Positions 33,143 through 41,208 of a stretch of 64,000 bases of DNA are shown here, piece after piece. Every line of letters starts with the position of its first letter. The first letter of the stretch is position 1. The stretch comes from Rariglobus sp967755175 (GTDB taxonomy: Bacteria; Verrucomicrobiota; Verrucomicrobiia; Opitutales; Opitutaceae). A model generated the notes under the pieces. It did no database searches and was not told the origin of the DNA. It was given only the letters and a program-made list of their open reading frames with translations. A program made the translations under genes and the position numbers. Where the stretch lies: the NCBI GenBank assembly GCA_967755175.1, contig CBRAFO010000001.1:1-64000 (forward strand), read 5' to 3'.

Positions 33143-34837
33143 ATGATCGATACTGCATGCCCCACCCCGATCCAAAGTGAGCTGGTGATATTCCCTAACC
33201 CCAGCGGCCTTAAAATAGCGGCGTATTTGGATTTTTCGGGTGATCCATCGGCGGCGTCAGGCTACGTGATCATGGCTCCGAAATACGGAGAGACTAAAAA
33301 AAACAACCTCCAACTCGCCTATTATTTGGCGGCTAACGGACTGGTCGTTCTGCGTTTCGATCACACGAATCACATCGGCGAAAGTGACGGCGAAATCACT
33401 CATTTTACCTTCCCGGGAGCGATTGGTGATATGCGGGCGAGTGTTGATTACCTGGAGCGGCGTTTCGCGGTATCCCAAGTAACGCTGATAGCCAACAGCC
33501 TGTCAGTGCGGCCGGCGATCCGGGCCTTTACGGAGGACGTTAGGATCAGTGCGCTTATCTCAGTGGTGGGCGTGGTTAACTTCCGGGAAACCGTAAGCGT
33601 GGTCTATCAGCGCGATCTGGTGGATGACCATATGGCCGGAGTGCATCATGGGGTGACTGACATTCTCGGGCATCAAGTGCATGTCGCCCAGTTTATGGAT
33701 TCGTGCATCGAGGCGGGCATGCATGATTATGAGGGCACGCTGCGCGATATTGAGAGGGCTCGCGGGAAGCTGTTTTTCTTTTACGCCGACAAAGACGCAT
33801 GGGTGAACCCCGAGGATGTGCAGTCGCTCGCCTCGCGGTCGGATCGCGTGCAGGTGTGCGAGATCAAAGGCGCAATGCACGAGCTACGTGAAAACCCGGA
33901 AGGGGCCGAACGGGCATTGAAAGAGGTGGTCCATGTCTCCCGTTACGGGCGATTGGCGACAGGCGAGGAACTCGATTTTTTGATCCTCCCCGAGAAGAAG
34001 GTCTATCTGCGGCAAAACCGCGTTGAGCGGGAACGACTCAAGCAATCGGATCCTGTCAAAGAATCCGAGCGCGAGTTCTGGCAGTCTTATCTGGGCAAGT
34101 ATGACATCATGGAAAAGGTGGACGACTATCAGGGATACCTTGATTTGGTCGGCCAATGTCTCGGGCCTATCGGCGACGGAGAAATCGTCTTTGATGTAGG
34201 ATGCGGAAACGGCCTTTTCGGTGTCTGGTGCGTGCGCGATATCATGGCCAGAAAGCGGACTCCGTATGACCTAAATCCCGTGTATTTCGGATTGGATCTG
34301 ACGCACAAGGGCTTGTCCGAGGCGGCGCGAAAACACCGGGACGCGCGGTCGGCTCCTGCGGGCGCCAGATTTGGCGATGGCGCTAATCTGGACCTGATTT
34401 ACACCCCATTCGACTTGGAAGACGTGAAGCCTGGCGAGAGTCCGCCGAGACTTCTCCCCTTTGAGAACGATACCTTCGACAAGATTTGCTGTAGCTTGCT
34501 GATCTCGTATTTGACCGAACCCGCGCAACTGATTCGGGAATTACAGCGTGTATTACGTCCGGGCGGGACAATCGTGATTTCCAGCATGAAGCCCTTTTGC
34601 GATTTATCGCAGATTTATAAGGAATTCGTGATCGAAGAAAAACCGGAGGACGACATCGCACGTGCGAGGAATTTGATCAGTGCCGCAGGCGCAATTCGGT
34701 CGAAGGAAGAGCAAGGCCACTACATTTTTTTTAGTCGTGAAGAGCTGGTGGAGCTAATGCGTGCCGCTGGGTTTCAACAGCCGCAGTCGTTTCGCTCGTT
34801 TGGAGATCAGGCCAACCTTGCTTGCGCCCACAAGTGA
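33143..34837 (+). CDS. LuxD-like acyl hydrolase/transferase fused to SAM methyltransferase
   Basis: 564 aa. Residues 1-300 match the LuxD (myristoyl-ACP thioesterase) family from memory over their length: ANGLVVLRFDHTNHIGES, VTLIANSLSVR, ISVVGVVNFRET and ADKDAWVNPEDV. The predicted triad is S119 (in ANSLS), D218 and H246 (GAMHEL), aligning with Ser114, Asp211 and His241 of Vibrio LuxD. Residues 315-560 are a class I SAM methyltransferase: motif I VFDVGCGNGLFG (349-360), then YLTEPAQLIRELQRVLRPGG. It would release an acyl chain and methylate a carboxyl or hydroxyl group. That fits fatty-acid methyl-ester signal synthesis (inference). The ATG at 33143 precedes the LuxD homology closely. Base composition is lower in GC than in neighbours. 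Its stop overlaps the next gene. Confidence 0.82.
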   Translation: MIDTACPTPIQSELVIFPNPSGLKIAAYLDFSGDPSAASGYVIMAPKYGETKKNNLQLAYYLAANGLVVLRFDHTNHIGESDGEITHFTFPGAIGDMRASVDYLERRFAVSQVTLIANSLSVRPAIRAFTEDVRISALISVVGVVNFRETVSVVYQRDLVDDHMAGVHHGVTDILGHQVHVAQFMDSCIEAGMHDYEGTLRDIERARGKLFFFYADKDAWVNPEDVQSLASRSDRVQVCEIKGAMHELRENPEGAERALKEVVHVSRYGRLATGEELDFLILPEKKVYLRQNRVERERLKQSDPVKESEREFWQSYLGKYDIMEKVDDYQGYLDLVGQCLGPIGDGEIVFDVGCGNGLFGVWCVRDIMARKRTPYDLNPVYFGLDLTHKGLSEAARKHRDARSAPAGARFGDGANLDLIYTPFDLEDVKPGESPPRLLPFENDTFDKICCSLLISYLTEPAQLIRELQRVLRPGGTIVISSMKPFCDLSQIYKEFVIEEKPEDDIARARNLISAAGAIRSKEEQGHYIFFSREELVELMRAAGFQQPQSFRSFGDQANLACAHK

Positions 34838-36933
34838 GATCCTACGTCATCGTAAGTTCGTTTTTGATCCTGATCTTTACGGTCTGTTCGATCATTGCCG
34901 TGCTCTCACGGCGCGGAGCGGGACGCATCCATGTGACGTTTACCCTCTTTGCGACCAGCGTGCTGCTCTGGTGCAGTCCCTATCTGTGCTGGCAGCTGAG
35001 TTCCAATGCAGCCGATGCGTTGACGTGGTGTCGCTGGCTGGCGACTGGATCGATTCTGATCCCACTCACCTATATGTATTTTGTAGGCACCCTGACCGGA
35101 AAGCTTCCTGCGCGGTGGCTGCACGCGTGTAGTGCCACGGCGCTGGCCTTGCTGGCGGTCAGTCAAACCGCGTTGATCGTATCCCGAGTAGAGCCTCGTG
35201 GAGGATTTGATTATTGGCCGGTGCCCGGCCCTGCTTTTTGGCCATATCTGATTTATTTTCTCGTCGTGACGGGCATCGCGTTTCGACTGTTGCTGAAGCG
35301 TTACCGAGAGTCATCGGTGCAGGGCCGAAACCAGCTTAAATATCTGATTTGGGGCACTGCGGTTGGTTTTTTGGGTGGGTGCTCCAACTTCTTCCTTTGG
35401 CTGCGAATTCCGGTGCCTCCCATTGGCCAGGGACTTTGCATTTTCTACATTCTTGGAATCGGGTATTCGATTATCAAATTCCGGTTGATGGAGTTCAACT
35501 CCATGGTCGTGCGAATCACGGGCTTTCTGCTGGCCTTGGCAACCGTGGCGCTCGGTGGAGCGGTGATCACTGAATGGCTATGGCAAATTATCAATCCCCA
35601 GTCCTCGACCCCGGGGCTTTTGGGCTGGTGGTCCATGTTGATGATCGCGGTGCTGTTTATCTTCCCGGTGTTGCTGATTGTTTTTCGTCGCGTGGAGCGC
35701 TTCGTGGAAAGCCGCCTCGTGACCCGGACGAACGACTATCGTTCACAACTGCGCGACATAACCGCCAATATCTTCAATGCGGATGATGAGGGTGCGATTT
35801 TTAGGACCACGGTTTCCTCGCTACAGAATATTCTACGACTTCGGGAGGTGGCGTTGTTTTGTCGGAATGAATTCGAGCCACGTTTTATTTTGAGGGAACA
35901 GGTAGGCTTGCGCTTGACGGACGCCGGAGGTTTGGAGGGCGTTCTCGAGCTATTACGAAGCTACTTTGAGAAACGAAATAACGCCGCCAGTATTGAGGAA
36001 ATTCTCGGCGAAGGGCTGCAGCGGGGGGCGGGTGTGAATGTCGTGTTCGACCTGGACGATCTTGCGGTGCCGATCCGCGCCGGCGGTTTTTTGCTGGGGT
36101 TTGTTATCATCGGGCTGCGCAATAACCGGCAAATTTACTCGGCCCTCGATGTAGCCGTGCTGGAGGGGATCGCGTTCCAACTCGGTCTGGCGATTCGTGC
36201 CCGCCAATTGGAGCGACAAGCCAATCAATCCGAGAAGCTCATCGCATTGGGAACACTGGCCGCCGGACTGGCCCATGAAATCCGCAATCCGCTGGTTTCT
36301 ATCCGCACGTTCAGCGCGCTGATCGAGGAGCAGGGCGGGGATGCGGAGTTTCGCCGTGAGTTTCATGGTGTCGTCCAACGTGATGTGAATCGCATCGGCT
36401 CGATCATCGATCACGTGGCCGCGTTTGCGGAAAACGCACAGGTGAAATTGGCGGCCGTGCAACTCTCCGATGTCATTACGGGTGTGTATGACATCGCACG
36501 AACGGAGTTCACTCGCGCTCGGGTAAAGTTGTCGGTCGTGACTGTGGAGATGCCTCCCGTGAAGGCTAATTACGGGCAGTTGATCCAAGTCTTTTTAAAC
36601 CTCTTCCAAAACGCCATTCAGGCGATGGATGAGCAGACGGATGCTCGCATCGATGTCTCGTTTCAACTCGTCAACCCCGAGCGCGGCCAGAGGGCGGTGC
36701 GGGTAACGATCAGCGATAACGGGCCGGGCATCGAAGAGTCGGTGCGCGCCCGGATTTTTGATCCGTTCGTCACGACGAAGGCGACTGGCGAGCAGGGGCA
36801 GCGTCGCGGCATGGGGCTGGGGCTCGCCATCGTGAAACGCATCGTGGATGGGCATGGCGGCACCATCGACGTGGTCAGTGAGCGAGGGGCTGGGACTTCT
36901 TTTTTTGTGCAACTTCCCTGTGTGGATTTTTAA
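34834..36933 (+). CDS. Multi-pass membrane sensor histidine kinase with GAF domain
   Basis: 699 aa from the GTG at 34834, which overlaps the previous stop (GTGA). About seven or eight hydrophobic helices fill residues 1-290, resembling the 7TM N-terminal domain of membrane histidine kinases. A GAF-like domain (about 310-455) is followed by the kinase core: H481 in LAAGLAHEIRNPLVS, VFLNLFQNAIQAMDE, SDNGPGIEESV and RGMGLGLAIVKRI. No receiver domain. Translational coupling to the LuxD-methyltransferase gene suggests that it senses that enzyme's product, as PhcS senses 3-hydroxypalmitate methyl ester. This is inference; the ligand is unknown. Confidence 0.87.
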   Translation: MRSYVIVSSFLILIFTVCSIIAVLSRRGAGRIHVTFTLFATSVLLWCSPYLCWQLSSNAADALTWCRWLATGSILIPLTYMYFVGTLTGKLPARWLHACSATALALLAVSQTALIVSRVEPRGGFDYWPVPGPAFWPYLIYFLVVTGIAFRLLLKRYRESSVQGRNQLKYLIWGTAVGFLGGCSNFFLWLRIPVPPIGQGLCIFYILGIGYSIIKFRLMEFNSMVVRITGFLLALATVALGGAVITEWLWQIINPQSSTPGLLGWWSMLMIAVLFIFPVLLIVFRRVERFVESRLVTRTNDYRSQLRDITANIFNADDEGAIFRTTVSSLQNILRLREVALFCRNEFEPRFILREQVGLRLTDAGGLEGVLELLRSYFEKRNNAASIEEILGEGLQRGAGVNVVFDLDDLAVPIRAGGFLLGFVIIGLRNNRQIYSALDVAVLEGIAFQLGLAIRARQLERQANQSEKLIALGTLAAGLAHEIRNPLVSIRTFSALIEEQGGDAEFRREFHGVVQRDVNRIGSIIDHVAAFAENAQVKLAAVQLSDVITGVYDIARTEFTRARVKLSVVTVEMPPVKANYGQLIQVFLNLFQNAIQAMDEQTDARIDVSFQLVNPERGQRAVRVTISDNGPGIEESVRARIFDPFVTTKATGEQGQRRGMGLGLAIVKRIVDGHGGTIDVVSERGAGTSFFVQLPCVDF

Positions 36934-36936
36934 AAC

Positions 36937-38325
36937 ATGAGCACTTCCAATCACGTCAGTTCAAATGCGCGCACGCTGTCGGGGCCGGCAGCATTGCGTG
37001 CTCTCGCCAAGGCGTTCGCGCACATCTCCGACTTTCGTCCTTTCGTGGACATGCTCGAAGTGAGCTTGGGTAAGGCGGCGTTTTTTGAACGGGCGCAGAT
37101 CCAATTAACCGATGGCGACGCGCCATCACCGGACGGTTTTATGAGCGGCCAGTTCACTCTGCCCATCACCGGGGAGGAAAGCCTTCATGGTGTGTTGAAA
37201 GTGTCGTCGCCGGGTCGCGTGTTCGGGCCGGAGGATTTGCACCTGATGGCGTCACTCGCAGGTGTGCTGGCAGCCGTGCTCGACCACGCGAAGCGCCATG
37301 GAGAGGCGCAGCGCAATCTTGAGGTGCTCAACTTCCTGTTGAACCTCGCGCCCACCGGCATGGTTGCGCTCGACGAGGCCGGTCGCGTTTTGGCGGCCAA
37401 CGATATCGCTCGCCGCTGGTTGCAGGCGGAAACGCTGGAGGCGCTCGCGGAACGGCTCGATCCATCGGCGGTGGGCACAGACTGGCGCACCACGCCATCG
37501 TTTCACTTTCAGATCGGGGGACGGCTGATTTATGCGGAGGCGCGGTCGCATGGAACCGCGCAAGCGGGTTCATTGGCGTATGGAGTGGTGCTGGCGGATC
37601 TCGGCCCGGAGCAGGCGCGGATGACGGATGGATTGCAGCGCGAGCTGTATCGCTGCCGCTGGCAAGGGAAGCCGCTGGCGTTTGCCTTGATCGAAGCGAC
37701 CCGCGTGGGGGGCGGACTCATGCAGTCTTTGCCTGTGGTGCGAGAGGCCTTGCGCCCGGGGGAGTCGGTCGGACCGCAGGATGCGTTTCATTTGGGCTTG
37801 GTGTTACCGGAGCTCGACGCATCGGCTGCGTTGGAGCGTTTACGTGAACTGAACTCGTGTTGGTCGGGCAACGCGGTTCGGCTTGGTGTCGTGCAAGCAG
37901 GCGAGGGTGATGCGCCCGCGTTGATCGCGGCTGCGCGCGATGCACTGCAACCACAGGAGAATGTCCTTCGTCGGACGCTCTTGTTGCATGACGATTATCC
38001 GGCGGTGAACGACATGATTGAGTTGGTGCTGGGGAAACGTTTTCACATCGTGAAAAGCACTCGCCTCACCGATACGCACGAGTTGCTGCGGACACGGCCC
38101 TTCGACGGGATTTTCACGGAGGTGGAGTTGCGAAACGGGGCGTGCGGTATCGAGCTGGCGAAGTTCGCCAAGCAGCTTCAGCCGGGAATTCGTCCGTATT
38201 TCACCACGGTGACTCACACCGAGCGATTACCCGATCTCGATGCAGAGCTGGCCGATCACGTGGTGCTGCGGAAGCCCTTCGATATCGCACGCCTGGATGA
38301 AGCCGTTCGCGCCACGTTGGCGTGA
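36937..38325 (+). CDS. GAF/PAS protein with C-terminal pseudo-receiver
   Basis: The 462-aa product begins three bases after the upstream kinase stop. It has a GAF-like region (about 20-125), a PAS-like region (about 130-225), a segment of unclear fold (about 230-340) and a receiver-like domain (about 347-462). The receiver keeps an acidic pair (HDD), Thr near TTVTHT and Lys446 in LRKPFD. The acceptor position holds Glu395 (IFTEVEL) instead of Asp. It may be locked in an active-like form or read the state of the kinase by binding. There is no HTH or kinase domain. Other possible names: diguanylate-cyclase relic for the middle part; no GGDEF motif is seen. Confidence 0.72.
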   Translation: MSTSNHVSSNARTLSGPAALRALAKAFAHISDFRPFVDMLEVSLGKAAFFERAQIQLTDGDAPSPDGFMSGQFTLPITGEESLHGVLKVSSPGRVFGPEDLHLMASLAGVLAAVLDHAKRHGEAQRNLEVLNFLLNLAPTGMVALDEAGRVLAANDIARRWLQAETLEALAERLDPSAVGTDWRTTPSFHFQIGGRLIYAEARSHGTAQAGSLAYGVVLADLGPEQARMTDGLQRELYRCRWQGKPLAFALIEATRVGGGLMQSLPVVREALRPGESVGPQDAFHLGLVLPELDASAALERLRELNSCWSGNAVRLGVVQAGEGDAPALIAAARDALQPQENVLRRTLLLHDDYPAVNDMIELVLGKRFHIVKSTRLTDTHELLRTRPFDGIFTEVELRNGACGIELAKFAKQLQPGIRPYFTTVTHTERLPDLDAELADHVVLRKPFDIARLDEAVRATLA

Positions 38326-38389
38326 GGTTGGCGTGATGCGGGCGCCCTCCCTTACTCGCTCTTCGCGAGCAGGCGCGGCGAACGGGTGA

Positions 38390-39361
38390 TCAGTGAGCGT
38401 TGAAGAGTTCCGTGATCACATCTTCGAGGGGAACGTCTTCAATGGTGATGTCGGCCACCGGCCCGGCGGCGAGGATGCGCTGAGAGATTTCGACGACCTG
38501 GCCGCTGGGAACGTAGAGGACAACCTCTCCGTCGTCGCTGACGGTCGCCTTGTCTTCGGCGAGTTCGACCAACGCGGGAAACGGCACTTGGGCGGGGCGG
38601 AACTTGATGATCTTTTTGCGTCCGCCGGTGGCCTCAAGCCGGGCAAGTGCGCCGTCGTAGATCTTGATGCCTTTGTGGATCACGATGACGCGTTCACAGA
38701 GCTCTTTTATGTCCGCCATGTAATGGCTCGTAAGGAGAATGGTGACCTTATGCTTCCGGTTGTATTCGCGAAGAAAGGAGCGGACGGCCTTCTGCGAGAC
38801 GACATCGAGACCGATGGTAGGTTCGTCGAGGAAGAGGACGCGAGGGCGGTGGAGAAGCGCGGCGATGAGCTCCATCTTCATGCGTTCGCCGAGGGAAAGC
38901 TCACGCACCATGACGTTCAGTTTGTCACGCACCGCGAGGAGATCGACGAGTTCGTCGAGGGTTTCCTGATACTGCTTGGCCGGAATGCCGTAGATGTGAC
39001 GCAGGAGAAGAAAGGATTCTTGCGCGGGAAGATCCCACCAGAGCTGGTTTTTCTGCCCAAGCACGAGGGCGAAGAGGCGACGGTAGGCGTTTTCACGTTT
39101 CGTGGGATCGTAGCCGGCAACCCGGGCGGTGCCACTGCTCGGATAGATCAGGCCGGAAAGCATTTTCAACGTCGTGGTCTTGCCGGCGCCGTTGGGCCCG
39201 AGAAAGCCGACGAATTCGCCCTCGGCGATGTCGAACGTGATGTCGCGCGCGGCGGCGGTTTCCTCGAACTCGCGCTTGATGAGCCCCTTGATGCCACCCC
39301 AGAAGCCGGGTTGCTTTTTATACGTGCGGAAGATGCGGGTGAGATTGCGGACTTCGATCAT
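38390..39361 (-). CDS. ABC transporter ATP-binding protein (ABC-2 exporter type)
   Basis: This 323-aa ATPase has Walker A GPNGAGKTTT (about residues 55-64), signature LSLGERMKMEL, Walker B RVLFLDEPTIGLD and a switch His in LLTSHYM. The C-terminal extension after residue 225 ends VPLEDVITELF, typical of ATPases that pair with ABC-2 membrane exporters. No permease gene is next to it: the downstream neighbour is convergent and the upstream neighbour is a lipoprotein gene. The permeases may be elsewhere in the genome, or were lost here. Substrate unknown. Confidence 0.88.
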   Translation of the reverse strand: MIEVRNLTRIFRTYKKQPGFWGGIKGLIKREFEETAAARDITFDIAEGEFVGFLGPNGAGKTTTLKMLSGLIYPSSGTARVAGYDPTKRENAYRRLFALVLGQKNQLWWDLPAQESFLLLRHIYGIPAKQYQETLDELVDLLAVRDKLNVMVRELSLGERMKMELIAALLHRPRVLFLDEPTIGLDVVSQKAVRSFLREYNRKHKVTILLTSHYMADIKELCERVIVIHKGIKIYDGALARLEATGGRKKIIKFRPAQVPFPALVELAEDKATVSDDGEVVLYVPSGQVVEISQRILAAGPVADITIEDVPLEDVITELFNAH

Positions 39362-39452
39362 GGCGTGGGCGTGAAAGCCGACTGAAACGCAAAGACCTGC
39401 GGACGCAAAGGGGATTAATGGAAACCATGGCCGGGGGGCGGCGTTGAACGTG

Positions 39453-39487
39453 AATAAACAAAAGACCCGACGCTATCGTCGGGTCTG
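39453..39487 (-). terminator. Rho-independent terminator of the DUF2959-like gene
   Basis: A perfect 10-bp stem (39463-39472 with 39477-39486) encloses a CTAT loop. Reading the minus strand, the hairpin is followed by TTTTGTTTATT. It lies 41 bases past the stop of the lipoprotein gene. This is the clearest intrinsic terminator of the window and separates that gene from the ABC ATPase. Confidence 0.88.
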
Positions 39488-39526
39488 GAGCACCGGAAGG
39501 GGCGGGGTTTTCCCCAGCCGGGCAAA

Positions 39527-40207
39527 TTACTTCGTGGGTTGTCCCACCAAGGCCATGGGCAGGGCATCGGCGATTCGGTCGAGCTGGGTGGCGAATGCAT
39601 CCAGGCTCTTTACTGAGGTTTCGCTTGAACGGTTGATCCGATCAATGGACGGCTTGATTGCATCGATGCCGGCGGGCGTCAGATCGAGGGCCAGTGCCTT
39701 CTGGATATCGGACAGGTCGGATTGGACTCGGGCGAGATCGGTGCGGGCGGTGTTGAGCGGATTGATCATCGAGTCATAGGAGTCCTGCAGGGTCAGGCGG
39801 CGATCTTCGGCCGTCTTGCGGATTTGGGGATCACTGATCGAGTCCGTCTCGGCGTTCCATTCGGCGAAGAGTTCGCGGCCGCGGCTACGAACGTCTGCGG
39901 ACTGCTTCAGCGTTTGCTCGGCGAGCTTCTGGAAATCGTTAAGCGCAGTGGCGAACGCCTCGTAGGCCTCTCTCGGCGCGGGTGAGCCCGGAATACGATT
40001 GAGCGCATCATCGGTGCGATTAAGAGCGAGGCGTGTGGCCTTCACCGTGTCGCGCAGCTGAAGCAGGTTGAGCGATTTGCCTCCCACGGGCCGATAGGCG
40101 TCGGGGCTGCTTTGACGGCCGGGAAAGTGTGAGCAACCGGATGCCAACGTGAGGGCGAGGATGCAGGCTAAGAAAGCCGGGGGTAAAAAAAAAGTGCGGG
40201 GTTTCAT
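39527..40207 (-). CDS. DUF2959-like lipoprotein
   Basis: 226 aa. The N-terminus has a lipoprotein signal with lipobox LASGC (Cys at about 25). The mature part is almost all helical and rich in charged residues, with the pattern YRPVGGKSLNLLQLRDTVKATRLALN and later REAYEAFATALNDFQ, as in DUF2959 proteins. The biochemical role is not known. Only 10 bases separate it from the upstream surE, so they are probably co-transcribed, and a strong terminator follows it. Confidence 0.7.
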   Translation of the reverse strand: MKPRTFFLPPAFLACILALTLASGCSHFPGRQSSPDAYRPVGGKSLNLLQLRDTVKATRLALNRTDDALNRIPGSPAPREAYEAFATALNDFQKLAEQTLKQSADVRSRGRELFAEWNAETDSISDPQIRKTAEDRRLTLQDSYDSMINPLNTARTDLARVQSDLSDIQKALALDLTPAGIDAIKPSIDRINRSSETSVKSLDAFATQLDRIADALPMALVGQPTK

Positions 40208-40217
40208 GCCCGCATCG

Positions 40218-41012
40218 TCACGCGGGCAATCCAGTTGTTCCCAATGCGGAATAGTCGAGCACCGTGTGGCTGATCATGCCATTCTCGATCGTGTGGCGAT
40301 CTGTGGGCGGCCCAGAAGGCGAAATGTCGTTGCCCAGCTTGAAGATAAAGCGATGGGTTCCGTCGTCAGCGGCGGGACCAAAAAGCCCCGGCACGATCAC
40401 CCGGGCGGGAACGGTGCGCAGCATAGTGGTGTCGCGCATGCACGGATACGGAAAGTTCACGTTGTGCACGATGAAGTGGCGCGAAGGCGTCGCGATCACC
40501 AACTCGGGCGCGAGCAGCGCAGCACGGACGGCGGAGGCCTCAAGAGTGGCTTGCAGGTCGGGCTCGACCCGGTGCCCGGAAGCGCGGTAGGCCTCGAATT
40601 GGGCGTGCGTGAGGTCCTGAGAAAATGCGATGGCTGGGAGGCCGTGGACGGCGCCTTCCCATGCGCCGGCGATGGTTCCGCTGGCGAGGATAAAGCCGAG
40701 GGAGGCGTTGCGACCGACATTGATGCCGCTGAGGACGGCGTCGATTTCCACGTCTCGCGGGAGCAGGTGGGCGATGGCGATGCTTACGCAATCGCTAGGC
40801 GTGCCGTCGATCATCCACGCGGCGCATCCGAAATCGCGCGGAGACACGGCGGAGGCGACGGGACGCAGTCGCGACTTGGCGCAACCAATCCAGCTTTGCT
40901 CGGTTTTGGGAGCCGCGATGAAGAGGGTGTGGCCGGCGTCCAGGAGAGCGCGCGTTAACGCGTGCAGAAAGGGGCTCTCAATACCGTCGTCGTTGGTGAC
41001 CAGAAATTTCAT
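40218..41012 (-). CDS. surE: 5'/3'-nucleotidase SurE
   Basis: 264 aa, the usual SurE size. The N-terminus MKFLVTNDDGIESP carries the metal-binding Asp pair (D8, D9), and SGINVGRNAS near 95-104 includes the conserved Asn. PAIAFSQ is also typical. SurE removes phosphate from nucleoside monophosphates in a divalent-metal-dependent reaction. The start at 41012 matches the SurE N-terminus; the open frame continues 90 codons upstream without homology. The 196-base gap up to 41209 holds divergent promoters for surE and the carboxyltransferase gene. Confidence 0.92.
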   Translation of the reverse strand: MKFLVTNDDGIESPFLHALTRALLDAGHTLFIAAPKTEQSWIGCAKSRLRPVASAVSPRDFGCAAWMIDGTPSDCVSIAIAHLLPRDVEIDAVLSGINVGRNASLGFILASGTIAGAWEGAVHGLPAIAFSQDLTHAQFEAYRASGHRVEPDLQATLEASAVRAALLAPELVIATPSRHFIVHNVNFPYPCMRDTTMLRTVPARVIVPGLFGPAADDGTHRFIFKLGNDISPSGPPTDRHTIENGMISHTVLDYSALGTTGLPA

Positions 41013-41208
41013 CGAGTGATTAGCGCTGGTCGAGGGTTCGGTTGATGCAACCTCATTTCTCTCCGTCATCCGGATGTCTACCGCTTTCGGCAATCGATGC
41101 GCAGGGGCCGACAAAATGCGGGGAGAGACCCGGTGCGCGAATGCGTAAACTGAAGGCCACAGGCTAGGAATACTACGCCCGTAAAAAACTCCGTCCCAAT
41201 TTACACCG

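Noticed and set aside
38326..38389. Possible terminator between the converging genes (CTCGC/GCGAG)
   Set aside because: Only a 5-bp stem and no T-tract; not supportable.
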